Assembly (NCBI GenBank): GCA_039925145.1
Contig: JBDSZL010000005.1
Coordinates: 6,478-70,477 of the forward strand
Reading direction: 5' to 3'
Length of the DNA stretch: 64,000 nucleotides
From: JBDSZL01 sp039925145
Lineage (GTDB): Bacteria > Acidobacteriota > Vicinamibacteria > Vicinamibacterales > SCN-69-37
Shown piece after piece: positions 1-9,227 of this stretch. Position numbers and translations under genes: made by a program. The notes beneath the pieces were generated by a model. That model did no database searches and was not told where the DNA came from. It saw only the letters and a program-made list of their open reading frames with translations. Every line of letters starts with the position of its first letter. Position 1 is the stretch's first letter.

Positions 1-861
1 CCCTCGACCGGCACGTTGACGAACTTCTTCGCGCCGATTATCCCGAGACGCATGGGACTGACCGGCGCCGATGCCTACACGGTCGCACGCGCCGATGCCG
101 TGACGATCTCGTATATCCCGAACACGTATTCCCAGACGACTATCCGAGACGCCATGCCACTGCCGTCTGCGGAGCTCAAAGTCAATGACATGCCCAATTG
201 TCCGAAGGGGCGTGAGCTGTGTGGCTTCACCGAAGGAATGACCGTCCTCATCTTCGACGTAGAAGGCCATTTCGACTTCTTCACGATTACCAACGTGCAA
301 GACAGTGCCGGGCACCTACAGCACAGGCAGCAGGACCTGAGCTATCCGTACCAGCCAGGCTCACTCATTACACAGGCTGAGTCGCACACGTATTACTACG
401 ACGCCGTCGCCCGGCAACTGCGTCACTACGACGGCAACCTCACTGATGTCCCGGTCGTCGACAACGTCGTCGGCGTGCTGTTCGAGTACTTCGGCGATCC
501 GAATCCGCCAACGAAGCCGAAGCCCCCGGTGGGCACCGCAAACTGTCTGTACGACGCGGCGGGCAATCCGCTGGGTGGCATGTCGGCGCTCACTCCCGAG
601 GGCGGGTCGCTCGCGCCGCTGCCGTTGTCGATTCTGAACAACGGGCCCTGGTGCGGCGCGGGCAGCAACAGGTTCGATGCCGATCTGCTCCGTGTGAAGA
701 AGGTTCGCATCACGCTTCGCGTCCAGGCGTCGAAGGGATCGATGCGTGCCACAGGCGGCGACTACGCTGTCGCGGGCACGAGCAAGAGCGCCCACCGCGC
801 CCTCAGCGACTATACGGTCGCATTCGAGGTCGCGCCGCGCAACATGAACCTGGGACGCTGA
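1..861 (+). CDS. PilW-like type IV pilus minor pilin assembly protein, 5'-truncated
   Basis: The reading frame is open from base 1, so the true N-terminus, where a prepilin cleavage site and hydrophobic helix would lie, is outside the window. The visible part is about 285 residues of Thr/Asp/Gly-rich globular sequence with no membrane segment. The PilW-like call rests on context: it sits 8 bp before a PilX-like gene and then pilY1, the usual order of minor-pilin operons. A TTG at 16 could be read as a start, but there is no Shine-Dalgarno sequence and the frame continues upstream. The protein itself has no motif I recognise, so other prepilin-like proteins are possible. Confidence 0.6.
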   Translation, partial: PSTGTLTNFFAPIIPRRMGLTGADAYTVARADAVTISYIPNTYSQTTIRDAMPLPSAELKVNDMPNCPKGRELCGFTEGMTVLIFDVEGHFDFFTITNVQDSAGHLQHRQQDLSYPYQPGSLITQAESHTYYYDAVARQLRHYDGNLTDVPVVDNVVGVLFEYFGDPNPPTKPKPPVGTANCLYDAAGNPLGGMSALTPEGGSLAPLPLSILNNGPWCGAGSNRFDADLLRVKKVRITLRVQASKGSMRATGGDYAVAGTSKSAHRALSDYTVAFEVAPRNMNLGR

Positions 862-868
862 GGCCCTT

Positions 869-1612
869 ATGAGAATGCGTTCCGCTCTCGTGCCGCTCCG
901 TGACGATCGTGGCTCGGCGCTGGTGATCGCGCTCCTTGCGACGGTGCTGCTCACGTCGCTGGGCATCGGCCTGGTGATGCTGAGCAACACCGAAGGCGCC
1001 ATTGCCGCGAACTATCGGGCCGGAGGAGAGACGCTCTACGCCGCAGACGCGGCGGTCGAGCGTGTCGTGCAGGACCTCCTGATGGTGCCGCGCTGGAACG
1101 ACGTGCTCTCGGGGGCGGTCACTTCGGCCTTCGTCGACGACACGCTGACACCGACGACGCCTTACGGTGAAGTCCTGAATCTCACATCCCTCACGGCCGA
1201 CCTCCAGGCGCAGACCGATGCCACCGATCCCTGGGCCCTCAACAACCCGCACTGGCGGCTCTTCGCGTACGGGCCGCTCTCCGAAATGCTGAGCGGGGGT
1301 GCCCTGCAGAGCTCTACATATGTGGCGGTCTGGGTGGCGGACGATCCGTCGGAAACCGACGACAACGCCGCCGCTGACGTCAACGGCGTCATTACGGCGA
1401 TGGCGCAGGCGTTCGGCCCGCATGGGACCAGGCGTGCTGTTGAAATCACGCTGGCGAAGACGGACTCCCGCGAGCTCGAGCGCGGCCAAATCGCCCAACG
1501 CGGACAGGAAGAGCTGAACCAGCGCGCGCGCAAGGCTGCGGTGCAGATGCCTGGCAAAGCGATGACAGCCTCGGATCTCAACGTCAATACAGGTGGACTG
1601 GTGACTCGATGA
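869..1612 (+). CDS. PilX-like type IV pilus minor pilin/assembly protein
   Basis: 247 residues. The N-terminus has a short basic stretch with DDRGSAL followed by a hydrophobic helix (about residues 14-36), then ALVIAL and an N-terminal PilX signature (EGAIAANYRAGGETLYAADA, about residues 45-64). PilX-family proteins are membrane-anchored minor pilins that work with PilY1 in priming type IV pilus assembly. It follows the PilW-like gene by 7 bp, and its stop overlaps the pilY1 start (ATGA). A second in-frame ATG lies at 875. The rest of the protein is poorly conserved, as is usual in this family. Confidence 0.8.
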   Translation: MRMRSALVPLRDDRGSALVIALLATVLLTSLGIGLVMLSNTEGAIAANYRAGGETLYAADAAVERVVQDLLMVPRWNDVLSGAVTSAFVDDTLTPTTPYGEVLNLTSLTADLQAQTDATDPWALNNPHWRLFAYGPLSEMLSGGALQSSTYVAVWVADDPSETDDNAAADVNGVITAMAQAFGPHGTRRAVEITLAKTDSRELERGQIAQRGQEELNQRARKAAVQMPGKAMTASDLNVNTGGLVTR

Positions 1613-4600
1613 CAACTGAACACAGAAACGTAATCGAACGGTCGGCGGGTCTGACGCCCCGCGCCACGGCGTGGCGCGGCGCGGTCGTCACTGGCGCGCT
1701 CTTCTGCGTGCTGGCAGCAGCAGCGCCCGCGTACGCGCAGCTCGATCCCCTCATCGGCATCAAACGCCTGCCTCCCACAGTCGTTGTCGTGCTCGACACG
1801 TCGTTCCAGATGCTGTTCGACGGCGCCGGGAACTACTATGACGTGAAGACGTACAACCGCACCGACGATGCGGCGGTGTCGACGATGTTTGGGGTGACGA
1901 GCACGCAGTACCGGCGGATCTACCAGGGTCTGCAGTTCGAGACGACGATTTCGCCCACGAGCAAGTACTTCGCGTCCAACATCGTCACGGTGCAGAGCAC
2001 CGCCGTGGGGTACAGCACGTTCTGGGCCCCGACGCGATTCGAGACGGCCAAGGCGGGTATCTCGCAGGCCGTCCTCGAGAATCAGAGCCTGGTCCGGTGG
2101 GGATTGCTCAAGCTGCGGCAGAACAACGAAGCGTGGCGCAACACGACCAGCAACGGCGGCTGCGACGCTCCGGTGCGCATCACGGGCGGCAGTTTCACCG
2201 TCCGAGACTCCAACCCCTGTTCTGCAGTCGGATCGGCGACCCGCTACGTCCTCTACGCCCCTTCGTCGAGCGGGGCGAACTTCGGGCAGACGACCGCACC
2301 GGGTGATTCGGTCGTTTACGCCGTCGGGTCAGCCAGCGCTGCCACCAACATTCAGACGGTGTTGAATCAGACGATGGGTACTGGCGCGGTGATTCCGGCG
2401 GGGCAGGGCAGCTCGACGTACGTTGACCGGCCCTTGTATTTCGCGCTCACCGATGCCAGAGCTCAAGCAGTGAGCGCCATCGCTGCCGACGCCAGCGCCA
2501 CCCGCGCGTGCCGCAACGCTGTCGTGGTTCTCGTCACTAGCGGAAAAGACGACGGCGATTCCACATATCTATCGCACGGGTCCATCACCACGCTCGCGGG
2601 CACTTTCGCGTCCGTCACGGCCGGGTCCGGCACCCGCCGCGTGCCCATCGTTGTCATCGGCGTCAAACCCGCGGCTGCTGACGAAGCGCAGCTCCAGGCG
2701 ATCGCGACCGCCAGTGGCGGCGTGTACTTCAAGGCAACGACAGCGGCCGAGGTCACCCGCGCGGTGAACTACGCCGTGCAGATGGGATTCTCGGGCGCGC
2801 TCGATGTCGACGCGCAGCGCATGAGCGAGTTCTCGTTTGTGAGCCCCGTCATCGGCTCCGTCAACCTGTCCGGGGCGTTAAGCGCGACCGGAGCCACGCT
2901 GTCCAACACGAGCGTTGTCTCGACCAAGGGCGCGACGACTGGTGTTGCGCTTCCGCAGCGCAGCAATTTTCTTCTAACTTCCGGGTTTGGCTTGCCGGGC
3001 TTCGATGGCCGGTTGCGCGCCTTCCGGACGTACAAACCCGTGGCCGACAGCACGAAGGCAACGGGGTGGAAGTTCGCCAAGGACGGGACCCGGCTCTGGC
3101 CCGATCTCGATGCCAGGCCTGCACTGGCGGGAATGGCCAGGGTGCCGCTCGATTCGAACTCACGCAACATCTACACCTTCATCCCAAACGCGAGCGGCGT
3201 TGGCGGGTCGATGGTCGCTTTTTCGGTCGCCAACAGTGCGACGCTGAGCCCGCATCTCGGAGGCGCCGATCCGGCGGTGCTCATCCCGTATGTCCGCGCG
3301 CAGCCGCTCGGGGCCGTCATCAACTCGACTCCGGCAATCATGGATCCTCCCTCGCTAGACCCGCCGCCCGATTCCGACTATGGCTTCGCGGATAGCACGG
3401 ACTCGTTTGCCGGCACCTACAAGAACAGGCGGTCGATTATCTTCTTCGGCGCCAACGACGGCATGATTCACGCGGTCGACGCGCGGACAGGTTATGAAGT
3501 GTGGGCGTTCATCCCCTATAACCTGTTGCCCAAGCTGGCGACGCTGATCGACGGGCAACCCGTGGAGCAGTTCGACTACTTCGTGGACAGCTCACCGAAG
3601 ATCGCCGAGGTCAAACTCGGCGGTAACTGGCGGACCCTGCTCGTGATCGGACAAGGGTACGGCGGCACGTTCTACCAGGCGCTCGATGTGACGTCCGCCG
3701 GCATGGGCCTCGCCCCAGACGCAGACGGGTTGAGTGCGGTGTCCTCCATGCTCGCGCAGTTCGATGCGCCGGGCGAGAGCATCACCTTCAGCTGGGCGTT
3801 TCCCCGCTACTCGTCCTTCGACCCGAACGTCTTCTACGCGGCCACCGGTTTGGGCAATACCTATCCCGGCGGTCGTCTGGTGATGCGGGGGGACCTGAAG
3901 TCGAGTGCGTCCAATGTGGAGAAGCGCGTCGGCTTCACGTTTTCGGATCCGGCGGTCGGAACGCTCGCGACTGATCGTTCCATCAACGGCGTTATTACCG
4001 GGTCTGGGTACTTCCCGGCGATAGAGGCCAGTCTGCCCGGCCGCGGCGCCTCGGCACCGGCCGCGGGCCGCGGGTTCTTCGTGCTCGACGCCTCGACCGG
4101 ACTGCCGCTCGGCAACCCGTCCGGCGGCAGTTGCGCCGGCTTGGGATGTTACGACGCCGGCGATCTGGCCGGCGGAGCGAAGAACGCCCTCCAGGCAGAC
4201 GTCACTGCCTCCAGCGACACTGGGGCCACCATCGTCAGCAAGGCCTACGTCGGCGACCTCGACGGCCGCTACTGGAAGTTCTCGTTCATGCCGACCGGCG
4301 CCATAACGGCGACGACCCTGGCGACGACTGGTCAGCCTATCTATTCCTCGTCTGCGCTGCTGTTCGTCGGGACGACGGAGAAATATCTGTTCTTCTCGAC
4401 CGGCAGCGATCTGCTGCCCAATACGGCGCCCGGCGGAGGCGGTGGTGGCACTGGGACGGCGTTCAACCTGTATGGCGTCAAGGACGGCACGACAGGTGCG
4501 GTGGTATTCAAGCAGGCGCTCTCGCCCAAGGTCACGTCGTCGGGGTCAGACCTCATCACGAACGGAGAGCGCCCGACAAGCTCGCCTACCGTTGCGGGAG

Positions 4601-4920
4601 ACATCGTGTTCTTCACAACGACCACAGACGCCGGGACGCCGGGATGCGCGGATGCGACCACGAAGGTCTACGCCTTCACGTACACCGGCACGGCCGCCTA
4701 CGATTCGAACGCGAACGGCAAGATCGATTCGACCGAGAACCCTGTCGTGGCGACGGCTGTCGGTCGTGCCACGGCCCCGTTCATCGTCGATCAGCATCTT
4801 GTGATCGGGACGTCCTCGAGTCTGGGCGCGGGTGTGACGATGCTGGGCGACAGCGAGGACTTCAACAACGGCGTCGGGCGCGTCGGCGTGCGGATTCTAT
4901 CGTGGCGTGAGATCCGGTAG
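1609..4920 (+). CDS. pilY1: PilY1-like type IV pilus tip/adhesion protein
   Basis: 1103 residues with a Sec signal peptide (hydrophobic about 24-41, cleavage likely after AYA at 43). The N-terminal half is von Willebrand A-like: VVVVLDTSFQ near residue 63 is a degenerate MIDAS DxSxS, and VVVLVTSGKDDGDS and VPIVVIGVKP follow. The C-terminal half is the PilY1 beta-propeller, marked by FFGANDGMIHAVDARTG with VWAFIPYNLLPKL just after. A calcium-loop-like segment DSNANGKIDSTE lies at about 1032-1043, resembling the Ca-binding loop of known PilY1 proteins. A Gly-rich linker is near 940. PilY1 is exported and acts with minor pilins in pilus extension and adhesion. The start overlaps the PilX-like stop, implying translational coupling. 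Confidence 0.9.
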   Translation: MTTEHRNVIERSAGLTPRATAWRGAVVTGALFCVLAAAAPAYAQLDPLIGIKRLPPTVVVVLDTSFQMLFDGAGNYYDVKTYNRTDDAAVSTMFGVTSTQYRRIYQGLQFETTISPTSKYFASNIVTVQSTAVGYSTFWAPTRFETAKAGISQAVLENQSLVRWGLLKLRQNNEAWRNTTSNGGCDAPVRITGGSFTVRDSNPCSAVGSATRYVLYAPSSSGANFGQTTAPGDSVVYAVGSASAATNIQTVLNQTMGTGAVIPAGQGSSTYVDRPLYFALTDARAQAVSAIAADASATRACRNAVVVLVTSGKDDGDSTYLSHGSITTLAGTFASVTAGSGTRRVPIVVIGVKPAAADEAQLQAIATASGGVYFKATTAAEVTRAVNYAVQMGFSGALDVDAQRMSEFSFVSPVIGSVNLSGALSATGATLSNTSVVSTKGATTGVALPQRSNFLLTSGFGLPGFDGRLRAFRTYKPVADSTKATGWKFAKDGTRLWPDLDARPALAGMARVPLDSNSRNIYTFIPNASGVGGSMVAFSVANSATLSPHLGGADPAVLIPYVRAQPLGAVINSTPAIMDPPSLDPPPDSDYGFADSTDSFAGTYKNRRSIIFFGANDGMIHAVDARTGYEVWAFIPYNLLPKLATLIDGQPVEQFDYFVDSSPKIAEVKLGGNWRTLLVIGQGYGGTFYQALDVTSAGMGLAPDADGLSAVSSMLAQFDAPGESITFSWAFPRYSSFDPNVFYAATGLGNTYPGGRLVMRGDLKSSASNVEKRVGFTFSDPAVGTLATDRSINGVITGSGYFPAIEASLPGRGASAPAAGRGFFVLDASTGLPLGNPSGGSCAGLGCYDAGDLAGGAKNALQADVTASSDTGATIVSKAYVGDLDGRYWKFSFMPTGAITATTLATTGQPIYSSSALLFVGTTEKYLFFSTGSDLLPNTAPGGGGGGTGTAFNLYGVKDGTTGAVVFKQALSPKVTSSGSDLITNGERPTSSPTVAGDIVFFTTTTDAGTPGCADATTKVYAFTYTGTAAYDSNANGKIDSTENPVVATAVGRATAPFIVDQHLVIGTSSSLGAGVTMLGDSEDFNNGVGRVGVRILSWREIR

Positions 4921-4923
4921 GCG

Positions 4924-6012
4924 TCAGTCCTTCATCCCGAGGGTTTTCATGGCCGCACGGAGTTCCCGTGTGTGCACGTCAGACACGATCTTCGTGGCGC
5001 CGATGCCATGCGCGAGCACGAAGTGCAGACGGCCGTTCACGACCTTCTTATCGTGACCGATCGCGTCGATCGCGTCGCTGCTGCGCAAGTCGCCGAGCGC
5101 TGGCAGCGGGCCCATTTCGCGAATCACACGGGCCAGTGACGCCTGGTCGTCACGGGTCATCAAGCCGCGCTCCGCCGAGATGTGCGCGGCCGCCAGCATG
5201 CCGTAGCCGATGGCTTCGCCGTGCCGGAACCTGCGGTACAAGGTCATGGCTTCGAGCGCATGTCCCACCGTGTGGCCGAAATTCAGAACACGGCGGGGAC
5301 CCGATTCCCGCTCATCGGAGGCCACGACGTCGGCCTTGATCTGACAGCACTGCGCGACGATGGTCGTGAGCAGCGCCGTGTCGTGTGAAAAGAGGCCCTT
5401 CAGATGGCGATGCACCTGGTCGAAGAGGGGGCGTGACGAGATGACGCCATACTTCACGACCTCGTAGAGGCCCGAACGAAACTCGCGCCGCGGCAAGGTG
5501 GCGAGCAGCTCCGGGTCGCAGAGCACGAACACTGGCGGGTGAAAGGCGCCGACCATGTTCTTGCCGGTCGGCAGGTTCACGCCCACTTTGCCGCCGACCG
5601 AGCTGTCGACCTGCGCCAGCAGGGTCGTAGGAATCTGCACCAGCCGCACGCCCCGGAGGTACGTCGCCGCGACGAACCCCGCGACGTCGCCCACGACACC
5701 GCCGCCGAGCGCGATGATCGTGGCCGACCGATCGAGATCGCGCCGCACGCAGTGCTCGTAGAGCCCTGCGACGGTCGTCAGCGTCTTCGCACGTTCCCCT
5801 TCGGGCATCAGTGCCGGCGCGTCCTTCGGCGCCAGGGCCGGCCGCGCGCGCGGTCCGTGCAGCCTCCAGATTCGCGACGAGGTGATGATCAGCCGCTGCC
5901 GCGAAATCTGGTGCTCTGCCAGTAGAGGAAGGAGCGCCCGGGAGAGGCCCGGCCCAATCAACACCGGGTAGGTCGTGCGCTCGCTCGTGACGTCAATGCG
6001 TGTCGGAGTCAT
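4924..6012 (-). CDS. aroB: 3-dehydroquinate synthase
   Basis: 362 residues, the normal family length. It converts DAHP to 3-dehydroquinate in the shikimate pathway, using NAD and a divalent metal. The NAD-binding loop ALGGGVVGDVAGF is at about 101-113, and KVGVNLPTGKNMVGAFHPP at 142-160. The metal ligands are visible as E184 (GLYEVVKYG), H247 (LNFGHTVGHALE) and H264 (RFRHGEA). It stands alone here, convergent with pilY1 (3 bp between stops) and divergent from nadB. No other aromatic biosynthesis gene is in the window. Confidence 0.97.
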   Translation of the reverse strand: MTPTRIDVTSERTTYPVLIGPGLSRALLPLLAEHQISRQRLIITSSRIWRLHGPRARPALAPKDAPALMPEGERAKTLTTVAGLYEHCVRRDLDRSATIIALGGGVVGDVAGFVAATYLRGVRLVQIPTTLLAQVDSSVGGKVGVNLPTGKNMVGAFHPPVFVLCDPELLATLPRREFRSGLYEVVKYGVISSRPLFDQVHRHLKGLFSHDTALLTTIVAQCCQIKADVVASDERESGPRRVLNFGHTVGHALEAMTLYRRFRHGEAIGYGMLAAAHISAERGLMTRDDQASLARVIREMGPLPALGDLRSSDAIDAIGHDKKVVNGRLHFVLAHGIGATKIVSDVHTRELRAAMKTLGMKD

Positions 6013-6127
6013 GTGTCACCGGCCCCCACCTGGCCCTCAGCGAGCGCGGCTCCGAGCCGGAACCCGCCGTGGAAGCCGAGGCGCCATGAGAGCCTTCCAA
6101 TAATCCGGGTTAGGATAGCAGGCCATC

Positions 6128-7699
6128 GTGATCGCCAGCGTCTCGGCGGATTTCCTCATCATTGGCAGCGGCATCGCGGGGTTGCGGGCGGCTGTCGAGC
6201 TCGCGCCGTACGGTCGCGTTCTCATCCTGACCAAGTCTGATCCCGGCGCCGGGAGCACGGGTTATGCGCAAGGCGGGATTGCGGCGGCAGTCGGTCCCGA
6301 CGATTCGCCCGAGCTGCACGCCAAGGACACGATGGCTGCTGGCGATGGGCTCTGCGACGCCGACGCCGTTCAGGTGCTGGTCACCGAAGCCCCCCGCTAT
6401 GTCCACGAGCTGCTCGGCTGGGGCGCAGCCTTTGATCGAGCGCCCGATGGTGAGCTCGACCTGGCGCGGGAGGGCGCGCACTCGGTCCGCCGGGTGCTGC
6501 ATGCGCACGACGCGACAGGCCGAGAGATCGCCCGCGTGCTGGCAGCGCATCTCGGCGACCAGCCGTCCGTCACCGTGATCGACCATGCGGTGGCTGTCCA
6601 GGCGCTGTTCGACGAGCAGGGACGGGTGGCGGGTGTTCGGTTCCTGGACCGCCACGGAACGCTGACAGAGGCGCGCGCCGCGGCCACGCTGCTGGCGACG
6701 GGTGGCGCCGGGCAGGTGTTCAGCCAGACCACGAACCCTGCAGTCGCGACCGGAGATGGCGTGGCGCTCGCCTACCTGGCCGGTGCGCGGGTCGCCGATC
6801 TGGAGTTCGTGCAATTCCATCCCACAGCGCTCGCGGTGCCCGGCGCGCCGCGCTATCTGCTCTCCGAGGCGCTGCGCGGCGAGGGTGCCAGGCTCGTGAA
6901 CGACGCCGGTGAGGCGTTCATGCGCAACTACGAACCAGCGGGGGACCTGGCCGCTCGAGACCGGGTCTCTCGCGCCCTCGTCCTCGAGGCGGAGCGGACG
7001 AAGGCGCCGGTGTACCTGACGCTGGCGCACCTGCCCCCCTCAACCGTCCGCGAGCGTTTCCCCGCGATCGCCGAGCTTTGCCAGCGCGTTGGCCTGGATC
7101 TCGCCGTCGACCGACTCCCTGTCGGTCCGGCGGCGCACTACATGATGGGTGGCGTGGTCACCGACCTCGACGGCCGCACCTCGATCCCGGGGCTGTTTGC
7201 CGCCGGAGAGGTCGCCTGCACGGGTGTGCACGGTGCCAACCGCCTTGCGAGCAACTCGCTGCTCGAGGGGCTGGTGTTCGGCGGCCGGGCCGGGCAGGCG
7301 ATGCGAAGCGCGACGACGGGCGAGTGGCCCGTGCCTCGCACCGCGTCCGCAGGCATGCGGGCACCATCGGGCTCGCCCCTCGTCCTGCCTGTCGTCGAAA
7401 CGGCGCTGCGAGACCTGATGTGGCGCTACGCCGGGGTGTTTCGTGACGAGCGAGGTCTGCTGAAGGCGCTCGACATGGTCGGTCCCGTATCTCACCATCT
7501 CCAGGCGCAGTTGACCGAGGGCGCGTCGCTCGACGTCGCCTCCTGGCGCCTGGCGAGCCTGGTGATGGTGAGCGGTCTCGTCCTTCGCGCGGCCCTGGCC
7601 CGCGAGGAGAGCCGCGGCGGGCACTGGCGCACTGACTTCCCGGCCAGGGACGATCTACACTGGGGCCGGCGCCGCTACGACCAGCGCGCGCCCGCATAA
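6128..7699 (+). CDS. nadB: L-aspartate oxidase
   Basis: 523 residues, GTG start. This flavoenzyme oxidises L-aspartate to iminoaspartate, the first step of de novo NAD synthesis. The FAD dinucleotide-binding motif IIGSGIAGLRAA is at 11-22. The substrate-site motif QFHPTAL starts at 229, YMMGGVVTD follows, and HGANRLASNSLLEGLVFG begins near H368. This combination distinguishes NadB within the succinate dehydrogenase/fumarate reductase flavoprotein family. nadA and nadC are not adjacent. proS follows on the same strand after 34 bp, so the two may be cotranscribed. Confidence 0.95.
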   Translation: MIASVSADFLIIGSGIAGLRAAVELAPYGRVLILTKSDPGAGSTGYAQGGIAAAVGPDDSPELHAKDTMAAGDGLCDADAVQVLVTEAPRYVHELLGWGAAFDRAPDGELDLAREGAHSVRRVLHAHDATGREIARVLAAHLGDQPSVTVIDHAVAVQALFDEQGRVAGVRFLDRHGTLTEARAAATLLATGGAGQVFSQTTNPAVATGDGVALAYLAGARVADLEFVQFHPTALAVPGAPRYLLSEALRGEGARLVNDAGEAFMRNYEPAGDLAARDRVSRALVLEAERTKAPVYLTLAHLPPSTVRERFPAIAELCQRVGLDLAVDRLPVGPAAHYMMGGVVTDLDGRTSIPGLFAAGEVACTGVHGANRLASNSLLEGLVFGGRAGQAMRSATTGEWPVPRTASAGMRAPSGSPLVLPVVETALRDLMWRYAGVFRDERGLLKALDMVGPVSHHLQAQLTEGASLDVASWRLASLVMVSGLVLRAALAREESRGGHWRTDFPARDDLHWGRRRYDQRAPA

Positions 7700-7733
7700 C
7701 CCCGCAGCCCCGTCCGGGCCCCTGGAGCTCCGA

Positions 7734-9200
7734 TTGTCCGACCAGAAGAAAGATCAGAAGAAAGAGTCGTTCGTCACCGAGATTACGCCCCGCTCGGAAG
7801 ACTTCTCTCGCTGGTACCTCGATGTCGTCCGCCGCGCTGAGATGGCCGACTACTCGCCCGTCAAGGGCTGCATGGTCATCCGCCCGTACGGCTACGCGAT
7901 CTGGGAGCTCATCCAGCAGATGCTCGATGCCCGCCTGAAGGCGACCGGGCACGTCAACGCCTACTTCCCCCTCTTCATTCCCGAGAGTCTCCTGATGAAG
8001 GAGAAGGAACACGTCGAGGGCTTCGCCCCCCAGGTGGCGTGGGTCACCAGAGGCGGCGACGAAGAGCTCGAAGAGAAACTGATCGTCCGTCCCACGTCCG
8101 AGGTGATCATCGGGACGATGTACGCAAAGTGGATTCAGTCGTGGCGAGATTTGCCGGTGCTGATCAACCAGTGGGCGAATGTCGTGCGCTGGGAAAAAGT
8201 GACGCGTCCCTTCCTGCGCACCACCGAGTTCCTGTGGCAAGAGGGACATACCGCCCATGAGACCGCCCAGGAAGCCGAAGACGAGACGCTAAAAATCCTC
8301 GCGCTCTACAAGGACTTTGCGGAACGGGAGCTTGCGATCTCGGTCGTTGACGGTGTGAAGAGCGAGAGCGAGAAATTTGCCGGCGCCTCGCGCACCTACT
8401 CCATCGAGGCGCTCATGGGAGATGGACGGGCGCTGCAGGCCGGCACCTCACACAACCTTGGGCAGAACTTCGCCAAGGCGTTCGAGATTCAGTTTCAGGG
8501 GCGCGATAAGACCGTGCAGCATGCCTGGACCACATCCTGGGGCGTGTCGACGCGCTTGATCGGGGCGCTGATCATGACCCACGGCGACGACAGCGGTCTG
8601 GTGTTGCCGCCCCGTGTGGCGCCGCATCAGGTCGTCATCGTGCCCATCCCGCGTGGAGACTGGAAGCAGACCGTGCTGCCGCGCGCCGAAGCCATTCGCG
8701 ATGAGCTCATCGCGGCCGGTGTACGGGTGAAGCTCGACGCCACCGAGGAGAACTCGCCCGGCTGGAAGTTCGCGGAATGGGAGCTGCGCGGCGTGCCGCT
8801 GCGCATCGAGATCGGTCCCAAGGACATCGAGAAGGCTCAGGTGTTTTCTGCCCGCCGCGATACCCGCGAGAAGGCCGCCATCCCGATGTCTGAGCTCGTG
8901 CCCCGTGTGCGCGCGCTCCTCGATGAGATTCAGGCCAACCTGCTGAGCCGTGCCCGGGCGTTTCGCGAAGCCCACACGAGCGAGGCCGCCAGCTGGACCG
9001 AGTTCGTCGAGATCATGGCGGGCCGGCCGGGCTACGTCATCGCGCCCTGGTGTGGAAGTGCGGAGTGCGAGGCCGCCATCAAGGCCGAGACGCAGGCGAC
9101 GCTGCGGAACATGCCGCTCGGCTCGGAGCCCATCCAAGGGGTGTGCGTGAAGTGCAACGGGGCGGCCACCGTGCGCGCCTGGTTCGCCAAGGCGTACTGA
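7734..9200 (+). CDS. proS: Prolyl-tRNA synthetase, archaeal/eukaryotic type
   Basis: 488 residues, TTG start (the only sensible start before the conserved region). This class II synthetase charges tRNA-Pro. It is the short type: no inserted editing domain is present, the core has RPTSEVIIGTMY and a motif-2-like RTTEFLWQEGHTAH, and motif 3 lies around MTHGDDSGLVLPP. The C-terminal domain has a four-cysteine zinc site (CGSAEC and CVKC) and ends in Tyr, as in archaeal/eukaryotic enzymes. Most bacteria use the longer form of about 570 residues with the INS editing domain, so proline-alanine proofreading would have to come from elsewhere. Confidence 0.95.
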   Translation: MSDQKKDQKKESFVTEITPRSEDFSRWYLDVVRRAEMADYSPVKGCMVIRPYGYAIWELIQQMLDARLKATGHVNAYFPLFIPESLLMKEKEHVEGFAPQVAWVTRGGDEELEEKLIVRPTSEVIIGTMYAKWIQSWRDLPVLINQWANVVRWEKVTRPFLRTTEFLWQEGHTAHETAQEAEDETLKILALYKDFAERELAISVVDGVKSESEKFAGASRTYSIEALMGDGRALQAGTSHNLGQNFAKAFEIQFQGRDKTVQHAWTTSWGVSTRLIGALIMTHGDDSGLVLPPRVAPHQVVIVPIPRGDWKQTVLPRAEAIRDELIAAGVRVKLDATEENSPGWKFAEWELRGVPLRIEIGPKDIEKAQVFSARRDTREKAAIPMSELVPRVRALLDEIQANLLSRARAFREAHTSEAASWTEFVEIMAGRPGYVIAPWCGSAECEAAIKAETQATLRNMPLGSEPIQGVCVKCNGAATVRAWFAKAY

Positions 9201-9227
9201 CGCGCGAACCCCTGTCCCCGCGTCTGG

